From Pseudomonadota bacterium (lineage in GTDB: Bacteria; Pseudomonadota; Gammaproteobacteria; Burkholderiales; Burkholderiaceae), in the NCBI GenBank assembly GCA_023441105.1, contig JAEZQX010000455.1:1-14594 (forward strand): a stretch of DNA of 14,594 nt, read 5' to 3'. Positions 1 to 6,090 of this stretch are shown here, one piece after another; position 1 is the first letter of the stretch, and the number at the start of each line of letters is the position of its first letter. The translations under genes were made by a program, and so were the position numbers. Under the pieces are notes generated by a model. That model was given only the letters and a program-made list of their open reading frames with translations, was not told the origin of the DNA and made no database searches.

Positions 1-75
1 CGCCGCGCCGATGCCGCGCGCGGCGCCGGTGACGAATGCCACCCGCGTGGCCGCGGAAGGTCGGGACTCGGTCAT
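1..75 (-). CDS. Short-chain dehydrogenase/reductase (SDR), N-terminal fragment
   Basis: Reading leftward from an ATG at 75, the 25 codons before the window edge contain a beta strand (RVAFVTG) followed by TGAARGIG at residues 16-23. This is the classical SDR nucleotide-binding motif TGxxxGxG, which binds the NAD(P) pyrophosphate. An AGGAA ribosome binding site lies 5 nt upstream of the ATG on the minus strand, which supports this start. The catalytic Tyr-x-x-x-Lys region and everything that would show the substrate are outside the window, so only the family can be named. The gene is divergent from the dehydrogenase/hydrolase/reductase unit to its right, with 158 bp between them, and could belong to the same catabolic locus. 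The remainder of the protein (normally about 250 residues in total) lies beyond the left edge. Confidence 0.85.
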   Translation of the reverse strand, partial: MTESRPSAATRVAFVTGAARGIGAA

Positions 76-233
76 GGTGGTTCCTGTTGCTGCATGAAGC
101 CCTCGATTATCCCAGCGCTTCGCCAGCCATTCGCATGGCGATGGTGACCGCTCCTTGAAGCTGCCTGCGCTTGAACCCGGCCGACGTCTGGCGCACACTG
201 CGCACTCCACGGAAGCCTCGGGTGCGAACCAGC
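76..233. promoter_or_regulatory. Divergent intergenic region with a small inverted repeat
   Basis: This 158-bp gap separates the leftward SDR gene from the rightward dehydrogenase unit, so it should hold promoters for both. It contains a perfect inverted repeat at 126-139 (GCCAT, 4-nt spacer, ATGGC). On the minus strand, GATAAT at 111-106 matches a sigma-70 -10 box at 5 of 6 positions and is placed to serve the SDR gene, but I find no good -35 partner. I see no convincing promoter for the plus-strand unit. A GGAAG at 211-215 is a possible ribosome binding site for an alternative GTG start at 222. Its regulatory role is inferred from position only. Confidence 0.35.
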
Positions 234-1151
234 ATGGGCAGTCGGATCGGTTGGATCGGCCTCGGCCGCATGGGCGAGGCGATGGTGAAGCGCCTGATCA
301 AGGCCGGCCATCCGGTGACCGTCTGGAACCGGACGGCCGCCAAGGCCGAACCGCTGCTCGAACACGGCGCCACCGTTGCCGGCAGCAGGAGCGAGCTCGT
401 CAACTGCGACATCGTCTTCACCATGGTGTCCACCACCGCCGACCTCGAGCAGGTGCTGTTCGGCGAAGACGGGCTGGTCGTCGGCAGCGTCCGACCGCGG
501 ATGGTGATCGACAGCTCGTCGATCTCGAACGACGGGTCCGCGCGGATCCGGGCGCGGCTCGGAGAGCTGGGCGTGGCCTATCTTTGCGCGCCGGTATCGG
601 GCAACGCCAAGGTCGCCAAGGCCGGCAAGCTGTTGATGGTGGCGTCGGGTCCCCGGGCGCTCTACGACCGGGTCGAGCCGGTGCTGCAGGCGATGGCGCG
701 CAAGGTGATGTGGGTGGGCGAGGGCGAGCTGGCGCGGATCTGGAAGATCGCCCACAACACCATGTTCGGGGTGGTGATCCAGAACCTCTGCGAGATCACC
801 GTGCTGGCCGAGAAGGCCGGCATCCCGCGGCACGTCTTCCTGGCGAGCATCAACGACTCGGTCCTCGGTTCGATGTACACCCGCTACAAGACGCCGGTGC
901 TCACCAACCTGACCTTCGACCAGGTCACCTTCACCCCGAAGCTGCTGCTGAAGGACATGGACCTGGGCCTCGGCACCGCACGCGCCCACGGCGTCGCGAT
1001 GCCGGCGGCGGCCGCCACCCGCGAGTCGGTGGCGCGCATGGTGGGTCGCGGCCATGAGGAAGTGGACTTCGCGGTGCTGCTCCTGGAGATGGCACGGGAT
1101 GCCGGCCTGGAGCTGCTGCCGGAGCAGGTCCAGGTGGACGACGGGCTATGA
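234..1151 (+). CDS. NAD(P)-dependent beta-hydroxyacid dehydrogenase (HIBADH/6PGDH-like)
   Basis: This 305-residue protein has the full architecture of the 3-hydroxyisobutyrate/tartronate-semialdehyde reductase family, which oxidises or reduces beta-hydroxyacids using NAD(P). Visible motifs are the Rossmann loop GLGRMG at residues 9-14; NRT at 32-34, a pattern usually linked to NADP preference; PVSGN at 120-124, where the family has PVSGG; the catalytic lysine K171 followed by N175; and the cofactor-proximal LLKDMDLG around 238-245. Length is typical (290-310). The ATG at 234 puts the Rossmann loop at the expected distance. An in-frame GTG at 222 has a better-spaced GGAAG and is a real alternative, while a start at 171 would add an untypical Arg-rich extension. 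The stop overlaps the amidohydrolase start by 4 bp (ATGA), so the two are co-translated. The substrate cannot be read from the sequence. Confidence 0.9.
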   Translation: MGSRIGWIGLGRMGEAMVKRLIKAGHPVTVWNRTAAKAEPLLEHGATVAGSRSELVNCDIVFTMVSTTADLEQVLFGEDGLVVGSVRPRMVIDSSSISNDGSARIRARLGELGVAYLCAPVSGNAKVAKAGKLLMVASGPRALYDRVEPVLQAMARKVMWVGEGELARIWKIAHNTMFGVVIQNLCEITVLAEKAGIPRHVFLASINDSVLGSMYTRYKTPVLTNLTFDQVTFTPKLLLKDMDLGLGTARAHGVAMPAAAATRESVARMVGRGHEEVDFAVLLLEMARDAGLELLPEQVQVDDGL

Positions 1152-2518
1152 CGCCGCAACTGATCCGCGGCGCGACCATCGTCACCATGGATGGCCAGGG
1201 CGACATCGACCCCGGAGAGTTGCTGGTGACGGGCGACACGATTGCCGCCCTCGGGCCGCGGGTGGCGGCGCCCGCCGAGGCCGATATCGTCGATGGCCGC
1301 GGCTGCATCCTGATACCGGGTTTGGTGAACGCCCACATGCACACCTGGCAGACCGCCCTGCGCGGCATCGCGGCCAACTGGACGCTGCTCGAATACTTTC
1401 GCAAGATGCACGCCGGGCTCGCGACCGTCTTCACGCCGGACGACCTGCACATCGCCACCCTGATGGGTGCCTTGAACCAGATCGACTGCGGCACGACCAC
1501 GCTCTGCGACTGGTGCCACAACAACCCGACGCCGGCCCATAACGATGCGGCGATCGACGGGTTGCTCCAGTCCGGCATCCGTGCCGCCTTCTTCCACGGC
1601 AGCCCCAAGCCGGACCCGAAGCCGGGCGAGCGCCCTTTCTGGGAGGTGCCGCACCCGCGCCGGGAGGTCGAGCGCCTGATCCGCGCCCACGCGGGCCACC
1701 CGCTGCTGAGCATCCAGGCGGCGATTCTCGGGCCGCACTATTCGACGCTCGACGTGGCAATGCACGATTTCCGGATGGCCATGGATCTGGGCATCATCGC
1801 CTCGCTGCACCAGGGTGGCGGGCCGGCACGGTCGCCGGAGGGCTGGCAGCGTCTCGAGGCGGCGGGCCTGCTCGGTGCGTGGGTCAACATCGTGCACGGC
1901 CACGCGCTCGACGATGCGCAGCTCGAGCGCTTCTGCGGGCTCGGCATGAGTTTCTCCGCCGCCGCCGAAAGCGAGATGTCGCAGGGGCACGGTCATCCGA
2001 TCACCGGGCGGCTGCGCCGCTTCGGTCGCGCGCCCTCGCTCGGCGTCGACCTGGAGAGCGTGCTGAGCGGCGACATGCTCACCCAGGCGCGGATCGCGCT
2101 CGGCATCCAGCGCAGCCTCGACAACGTCGCGCACCGCGAGTTGCATGGCAGCATCCCGCCGACGTCGACCATCACCACCCGCGAGGCGTTGTCGTGGATC
2201 ACGGTGGAAGGTGCGCGGATGCTCGGACAGGAGCACCGCATCGGCTCGCTCGCGCCGGGCAAGCAGGCGGACCTGGTGCTGATCCGTGCCGACGGCCTGA
2301 ACATGCAGCCGGTGCACGATCCGGTCAGCAGCGTCGTGCTGCAGGCCTCGCTCGCCAATATCGACAGCGTGATGGTGGCCGGTCGCTGGCGCAAGCGCGC
2401 CGGTCGGCTGCTGGATGTCGACCTCGCGCCCCGCCTCGAGCGGCTGCGCGCCTCGGGCCGGAAGATCGTTGCCGCGCTCGGGCTGCAACCGGCGACCGCC
2501 GCCGCGGAGCATGCATGA
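1148..2518 (+). CDS. Metal-dependent hydrolase, amidohydrolase 1 family (deaminase/chlorohydrolase-like)
   Basis: This 456-residue cytosolic enzyme is from the superfamily that contains cytosine deaminase, guanine deaminase and the triazine hydrolases AtzA/TrzN. Members use a metal-activated water to remove an amino, halo or amide group. Visible features are a small N-terminal beta domain (residues 1-58), HMH metal ligands H63/H65 in NAHMHTWQT, DWCHNN at 121-126, a third metal histidine H221, HGH at 250-252, and the metal Asp in SLGVDL at D301. The C-terminal composite domain holds GSLAPGKQADLVLI at about 366-379. Three residues after H221, where TrzN/AtzA-type enzymes have a catalytic Glu (HxxE), there is Gly (HQGG). 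The protein therefore belongs to a divergent subgroup or uses another acid such as E274 or E276. It overlaps the upstream dehydrogenase by 4 bp. It may remove a leaving group from a ring or cleave an amide before the hydroxyquinol steps, but the substrate is unknown. Confidence 0.88.
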   Translation: MTPQLIRGATIVTMDGQGDIDPGELLVTGDTIAALGPRVAAPAEADIVDGRGCILIPGLVNAHMHTWQTALRGIAANWTLLEYFRKMHAGLATVFTPDDLHIATLMGALNQIDCGTTTLCDWCHNNPTPAHNDAAIDGLLQSGIRAAFFHGSPKPDPKPGERPFWEVPHPRREVERLIRAHAGHPLLSIQAAILGPHYSTLDVAMHDFRMAMDLGIIASLHQGGGPARSPEGWQRLEAAGLLGAWVNIVHGHALDDAQLERFCGLGMSFSAAAESEMSQGHGHPITGRLRRFGRAPSLGVDLESVLSGDMLTQARIALGIQRSLDNVAHRELHGSIPPTSTITTREALSWITVEGARMLGQEHRIGSLAPGKQADLVLIRADGLNMQPVHDPVSSVVLQASLANIDSVMVAGRWRKRAGRLLDVDLAPRLERLRASGRKIVAALGLQPATAAAEHA

Positions 2519-2583
2519 ACGATGCTCGAACAAGGATGGCGATGGGAGCCTGCATCATGACGACACGAGGGGATTCGCCTTGA
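2515..2583 (+). CDS. 22-codon mini-ORF bridging the hydrolase and the reductase (possible coupling ORF)
   Basis: An ATG at 2515 overlaps the hydrolase stop (ATGA), and the mini-ORF's own TGA (2581-2583) overlaps the TTG start of the maleylacetate reductase at 2580. It encodes 22 residues with several internal Met and no recognisable domain. The reductase ribosome binding site (GAGGGG, 2567-2572) lies inside it. A ribosome finishing the hydrolase could re-initiate here, translate through the reductase ribosome binding site and hand over at the TTG, keeping the genes coupled despite a 61-bp gap. The geometry is directly visible, but translation is speculative. It could be chance, since no independent ribosome binding site precedes it. 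Confidence 0.25.
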   Translation: MNDARTRMAMGACIMTTRGDSP

Positions 2584-3638
2584 GGGATTTCGTCTATATC
2601 GGCCGGCCGCAGCGGGTCGTCTTCGGCGCCGGCAGCCTGCGCCATCTCGGGCGCGAGATCGAGGCGCTCGGCGCCAGCAAGGCGCTCGTCCTGAGCACGC
2701 CGGAGCAGCGCGCGGCCGCCACTCGGGTGGCCGACCTGCTGGGCGACCGTTCGGTCGGCATCTTCGACCGCGCCGTCATGCACGTGCCGATCGAGACGGC
2801 GCGCGAAGCCCGCGAAACCGCGCGCCGCCTGGGCGCCGACTGCGCCATCGCGATCGGCGGCGGCTCCACCATCGGCCTGGGCAAGGCGATCGCGCTGGAT
2901 TCCGGCCTGCCGATCCTGGCCATCCCGACCACCTACGCCGGCTCCGAGATGACGCCGATCTATGGCCTCACCGAGGGCGGCGTGAAGAAGACCGGCCGAG
3001 ACGAGCGGGTGCTGCCGCGCACCGTCATCTACGATCCCGAGCTGACGATGACGCTGCCGCCGGTCATGAGCGTGACCAGCGGCATCAACGCGATCGCCCA
3101 CGCCGCCGAGGGCCTTTACTCGCAGACCACCAATCCGATCATCGACCTGATGGCGCAGGAAGGCATCGCGGCGCTCGGCCGCGCCTTGCCGGCCATCGTC
3201 GCCGGCGAGCAGCCGGCGGCGTCACGCTCGGACGCGCTCTACGGCGCCTGGCTGTGCGGCACCGTGCTGGCGGGCGTCGACATGGCGCTGCACCACAAGC
3301 TGTGCCATACGCTGGGCGGCAGCTTCAATCTACCGCACGCGGAGACGCACACCATCGTGCTGCCGCATGCGCTCGCCTACAACGCGCCGGCGGCGCCCCA
3401 GGCGATGCAGCGCATTGCGACCGCGCTCGGCAGCAGCGATGCGCCGGGCGCGCTGTTCGACCTGGCCCGCAAGCTTGGCGCGCCGTTGGCGTTGCAGGAC
3501 ATCGGGATGAAGCGTGGCGACCTCGAGAAGGCCTGCGACCTGGCGCTGCAGAACCGCTACCCGAACCCGCGGCCGCTGGAGCGCGAGCCGCTGCTGCGGC
3601 TGCTGGAGGATGCGTTCGACGGCAGGCGGCCGGCCTGA
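2580..3638 (+). CDS. Maleylacetate reductase (iron-type alcohol dehydrogenase fold)
   Basis: This enzyme reduces maleylacetate (or chloromaleylacetate) to 3-oxoadipate with NAD(P)H, the step after hydroxyquinol ring cleavage. The 352 residues match the usual length of MacA/TfdF-type reductases. Visible motifs are GGGSTIGLGKA at 93-103 (nucleotide binding), PTTYAGSEMTPIYG at 116-129, NAIAH at 170-174, and the His-rich stretch HHKLCHTLGG (238-247) with LPHAETHTIVLPHAL (251-265). NAIAH carries Asn where metal-dependent iron alcohol dehydrogenases have the first Asp ligand, and this substitution is characteristic of maleylacetate reductases. The start is taken as TTG at 2580 because GAGGGG (2567-2572) lies exactly 7 nt upstream and translation then begins at RDFVYIG, as in relatives. 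Longer in-frame readings only add hydrolase out-of-frame sequence. The last 82 bp overlap the convergent monooxygenase gene. Confidence 0.93.
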   Translation: MRDFVYIGRPQRVVFGAGSLRHLGREIEALGASKALVLSTPEQRAAATRVADLLGDRSVGIFDRAVMHVPIETAREARETARRLGADCAIAIGGGSTIGLGKAIALDSGLPILAIPTTYAGSEMTPIYGLTEGGVKKTGRDERVLPRTVIYDPELTMTLPPVMSVTSGINAIAHAAEGLYSQTTNPIIDLMAQEGIAALGRALPAIVAGEQPAASRSDALYGAWLCGTVLAGVDMALHHKLCHTLGGSFNLPHAETHTIVLPHALAYNAPAAPQAMQRIATALGSSDAPGALFDLARKLGAPLALQDIGMKRGDLEKACDLALQNRYPNPRPLEREPLLRLLEDAFDGRRPA

Positions 3639-5365
3639 CGCCGGCCAGGCTGGCCGAAGTCCTTCCCGACCACCTGCGCGAGCACCCGTTCCGCACCCTC
3701 GGCCGAGCCACCGCGCCAGGCGACGATCTGGTCCGGCCGGATCAGCACCAGCGGTGACTCGTAGAGCTCGAGCAGCGATGGCGCCGGATGGGCGACGAGG
3801 TCCAGGTCCAGGCCCATCGCGGCGGCCTGTTGCCGGAACGGCGCGGGATCCGGCGGTGCCGGCCCCAGCAGCAGCAGCGTCCATTCGAAGTTGAAGGTGT
3901 CGAACAGCGAGCGTCCGCCGTCGAGCCAGGCATGCGGCGGCCGGCCGCCCGGCGAGGCGGTGGGCAGGTAGACGTTGGCGTCGTCGGGCGGCGGCGTGCT
4001 GCCATCCTTCACGATCAGCGGCGACCCGTCGTAGCGGCCGCCGAACGTCACGCCGGGGATGTTGAACTCGAGCCGCGCATGGGCATCGAGATACGCCGCC
4101 GCCTCCGCCCGTGCCGCCGCGCCGGCCGGCGAATCCTCCTCCAGCAGCGCGGTCGCCTTGAAGTTGCCGATCGAGTCGGCGAAGCGGCGGGCGTAGCCGG
4201 TGTTGCGCTCCGCGAGCGGCTTGCGCTCGATCTCGTAGCTGTCGAGCAGCGCCGGCGGAGCGACGCCCTTCAGCACCGACGCCAGCTTCCAACCCAGGTT
4301 CACCGCATCCTCGACGGCGGTGTTGTAGCCGAGACCGCCGGTAGGCGTGAACAGATGCGCCGCATCGCCGCCGAGGAATGCCCGGCCGTTGCGGAAGCTG
4401 GTCGCAACCAGCGAATGCCCGGCGGTCCAGGTGCCGGTGGCGAGGATCTCGACCGGGAGGTGGCGGCCCAGCGCCTCGTCGAAGAGGCGCTGGCCCTCGG
4501 CTGCACCCCAGCCGCTGGCATTCTCCTGCGGCTGCAATGCCGCATGGAAGACAAATTCCGTATCGCCGTCGAGCGCGCACATGAAGCCGCGGCGCTGGGC
4601 ATTGACGGCGACGTTCATCCAGCAGCGTGGATGCGGCAGGGTCCGGTTCAACAGCGGCGCGCGCAGGTGGACGGCGAACATCTGGCCGCCCATGAAGTCC
4701 CGCCGTACGCCGGTGACACCGCCGAGGCGGATGCCCAGCGCGTTGCGCACCCGGCTGCGCGCGCCGTCGGCGCCGATCAGGTACCTGCAGCGGATGCGCC
4801 GCGTGCCCTCCGGCGCACTGGCCTGCGCCGGTTGCTCCATCGGCCCGCGCTGCGCCGCAGCCTCATCCGGCGTCGCGACCTCGACCAGCACCCCGTCGCC
4901 ATCCTCCCGGAAGTCGGCCAGCGCCCAGCCCAGCCGCAACTGCACCGACGGCAGCGACCGCGCATGCCGCAGCAGCGTTGCCTCGACATGCTTTTGAGAG
5001 ATGCGGTGCGGCAGCTCGGCGGCGCTCCATGAGCCGCCGAGGCGTTTCACCTCGGCGCCCGCCTGGCGGGCGGTGAGCAGTGGCAGGCGCGCCAGCTGGT
5101 GGCCGGTGAAGCGGGTGAAGTAGCCGATGTCGGTGGGGTGATCCGCCGGCAGGCCGAGGGAACGGATCTCCGCCGCAAGTCCCAGGCGACGGAAGTGCTC
5201 CATCGTGCGGGCCTGCGTGGCATTGGCCTGGGCCGCATCCGCAATCTTCGTCTTCGGGTCGATCAGCAGGCAGCCGACGCCGCGCCGGCCGAGCTCGCAG
5301 GCCAGCATCAGGCCGAACGGACCGGCGCCGGCGATCAGGACATCGGTGTGCTCTGTTGCTGCCAT
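3557..5365 (-). CDS. FAD-dependent aromatic (phenol-type) monooxygenase, PheA/TfdB-like
   Basis: This 602-residue class A flavoprotein monooxygenase should add a hydroxyl to a phenolic ring using NAD(P)H and O2. Visible motifs are GAGPFG at 13-18 (FAD ADP binding), the YLIGADGARSRVR motif with D199-G200 (the DG motif, FAD/NADPH), and GRAFLGGDAAHLFTPTGGLG with D333 (FAD ribityl contact), followed by NTAVEDAVNLGWKL. A thioredoxin-like C-terminal domain is expected after about residue 430. In context its likely product is hydroxyquinol or a precursor of it, feeding the intradiol dioxygenase. The start ATG at 5365 has no clear ribosome binding site. A -10-like box just upstream suggests a very short leader. 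The C-terminal tail from about residue 576 is Ser/Arg-rich and lies entirely over the end of the reductase gene, so the stop may have been displaced. The exact substrate (phenol, resorcinol, chlorophenol) cannot be decided. Confidence 0.9.
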   Translation of the reverse strand: MAATEHTDVLIAGAGPFGLMLACELGRRGVGCLLIDPKTKIADAAQANATQARTMEHFRRLGLAAEIRSLGLPADHPTDIGYFTRFTGHQLARLPLLTARQAGAEVKRLGGSWSAAELPHRISQKHVEATLLRHARSLPSVQLRLGWALADFREDGDGVLVEVATPDEAAAQRGPMEQPAQASAPEGTRRIRCRYLIGADGARSRVRNALGIRLGGVTGVRRDFMGGQMFAVHLRAPLLNRTLPHPRCWMNVAVNAQRRGFMCALDGDTEFVFHAALQPQENASGWGAAEGQRLFDEALGRHLPVEILATGTWTAGHSLVATSFRNGRAFLGGDAAHLFTPTGGLGYNTAVEDAVNLGWKLASVLKGVAPPALLDSYEIERKPLAERNTGYARRFADSIGNFKATALLEEDSPAGAAARAEAAAYLDAHARLEFNIPGVTFGGRYDGSPLIVKDGSTPPPDDANVYLPTASPGGRPPHAWLDGGRSLFDTFNFEWTLLLLGPAPPDPAPFRQQAAAMGLDLDLVAHPAPSLLELYESPLVLIRPDQIVAWRGGSAEGAERVLAQVVGKDFGQPGRRQAGRLPSNASSSSRSSGSRSSGRGFG

Positions 5366-5376
5366 GGGTGCTGCGG

Positions 5377-5406
5377 ATGATAAGGCTGCAGCACTGGGGT
5401 TGTCCC
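5377..5406 (-). promoter_or_regulatory. Candidate sigma-70 promoter for the FAD monooxygenase
   Basis: On the minus strand, GGGACA (5406-5401; 4 of 6 matches to TTGACA) is followed after 18 nt by TATCAT (5382-5377; 5 of 6 matches to TATAAT). Transcription would start near 5370, only about 5 nt before the ATG at 5365. This fits the absence of a ribosome binding site upstream of that ATG and points to a nearly leaderless transcript. It was found by eye in GC-rich DNA and not scored against background, so confidence is modest. Confidence 0.35.
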
Positions 5407-5416
5407 GGTCGACCGG
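5405..5416. promoter_or_regulatory. Perfect 12-bp palindrome, candidate operator
   Basis: CCGGTCGACCGG is its own reverse complement and sits in the 97-bp gap between the divergent monooxygenase and NTF2-like genes. It abuts the candidate -35 box of the monooxygenase promoter and lies about 50 bp before the plus-strand start at 5465. A dimeric regulator bound here could control both directions. No regulator gene is in the window, and short GC-rich palindromes arise by chance, so this is only a candidate site. Confidence 0.3.
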
Positions 5417-5464
5417 CCGCGTGACCTATGCTCTACTCCGATGAAACGATAGACGGAGACCCGG

Positions 5465-6088
5465 ATGACCCATGGCAGGACCATCGACGACGTCCTGAAG
5501 GACGAGCTTCTCATCCGGCGCATGGTGGAGCGCTGGGCGGTGTGGCGCGACGCCGGCGACTGGGACCGTTTCCGCACCGTCTGGCATCCCGACGGCGTCA
5601 TGATGGCGACCTGGTTCCAGGGCCCGTTCGAGGAGTTCATCCGCGTCACTCGCGAAGGCTGGAAGAAGGGCGTCAGCATCCTGCACTTCCTCGGCGGCTC
5701 GGCGATCGAGGTGGCGGGCGACCGCGCCATTGCCCAGACCAAGATGACGATCTCGCAGCGCGGCCTGGTCGAAGGCGTGGCCTGCGACGTGGTCTGCACC
5801 GGCCGCTTCCACGACTTCGTGCAGATGCACGAGGGCGAATGGAAGCTGCTGCATCGCCAGCCGATCTACGAGAAGGATCGCATCGATCCGCTGGTCCCCG
5901 GCCAGGTGCCGGTGCTGGATCCGCAGGCGCTGGCGCAGTTTCCCGAAGGCTACCGTCATCTCGCCTACATCCAGACGCGCATCGGCTACAAGGTCAAGCT
6001 CGACATGCCGATGCTGCAAGGTCCGGCGGTGGAGGAACTCTACCGGCGCGGCGCCCGTTGGCTGGCTGGCGGGCCGCTGGAGCGCTGA
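5465..6088 (+). CDS. NTF2/SnoaL-like fold protein, probable accessory enzyme of the pathway
   Basis: This 207-residue soluble protein has the cone-shaped NTF2-like fold pattern (SnoaL_4-type). It starts with a helical segment DELLIRRMVERWAVWRDAGDWDRF (written here only to show residues 13-36), continues with VWHPDGVM at 39-46, and then strand-rich sequence ending in WKLLHRQPIYEKDRIDPL at about 126-143. Members include scytalone dehydratase, SnoaL-type cyclases and the small subunits of ring-hydroxylating dioxygenases. H41, D43 and H74 lie in pocket positions where such enzymes keep catalytic residues, but no specific reaction can be assigned. The extension after residue 140 is longer than the 130-150 residue minimal domain. 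GGAG at 5455-5458 lies 6 nt before the ATG. The gene heads the long plus-strand unit and is divergent from the monooxygenase, so it may act on the monooxygenase substrate or product. Confidence 0.8.
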   Translation: MTHGRTIDDVLKDELLIRRMVERWAVWRDAGDWDRFRTVWHPDGVMMATWFQGPFEEFIRVTREGWKKGVSILHFLGGSAIEVAGDRAIAQTKMTISQRGLVEGVACDVVCTGRFHDFVQMHEGEWKLLHRQPIYEKDRIDPLVPGQVPVLDPQALAQFPEGYRHLAYIQTRIGYKVKLDMPMLQGPAVEELYRRGARWLAGGPLER

Positions 6089-6090
6089 CC

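Noticed and set aside
171..233. Upstream ATG extending the beta-hydroxyacid dehydrogenase by 21 residues
   Set aside because: The extension is Arg/Pro-rich, precedes a family that normally begins a few residues before the Rossmann glycine loop, and lacks a ribosome binding site.
884..2533. A 549-codon open frame on the minus strand opposite the dehydrogenase/hydrolase genes
   Set aside because: It is antisense to two genes with clear motifs, is Arg/Ala/Gly/His-rich with no recognisable domain, and is expected from codon-position bias in GC-rich DNA.
2415..2579. Upstream ATG extending the maleylacetate reductase by 55 residues
   Set aside because: This would overlap the hydrolase in another frame and encode unrelated sequence; the TTG at 2580 has a strong, well-spaced ribosome binding site and gives the family length.
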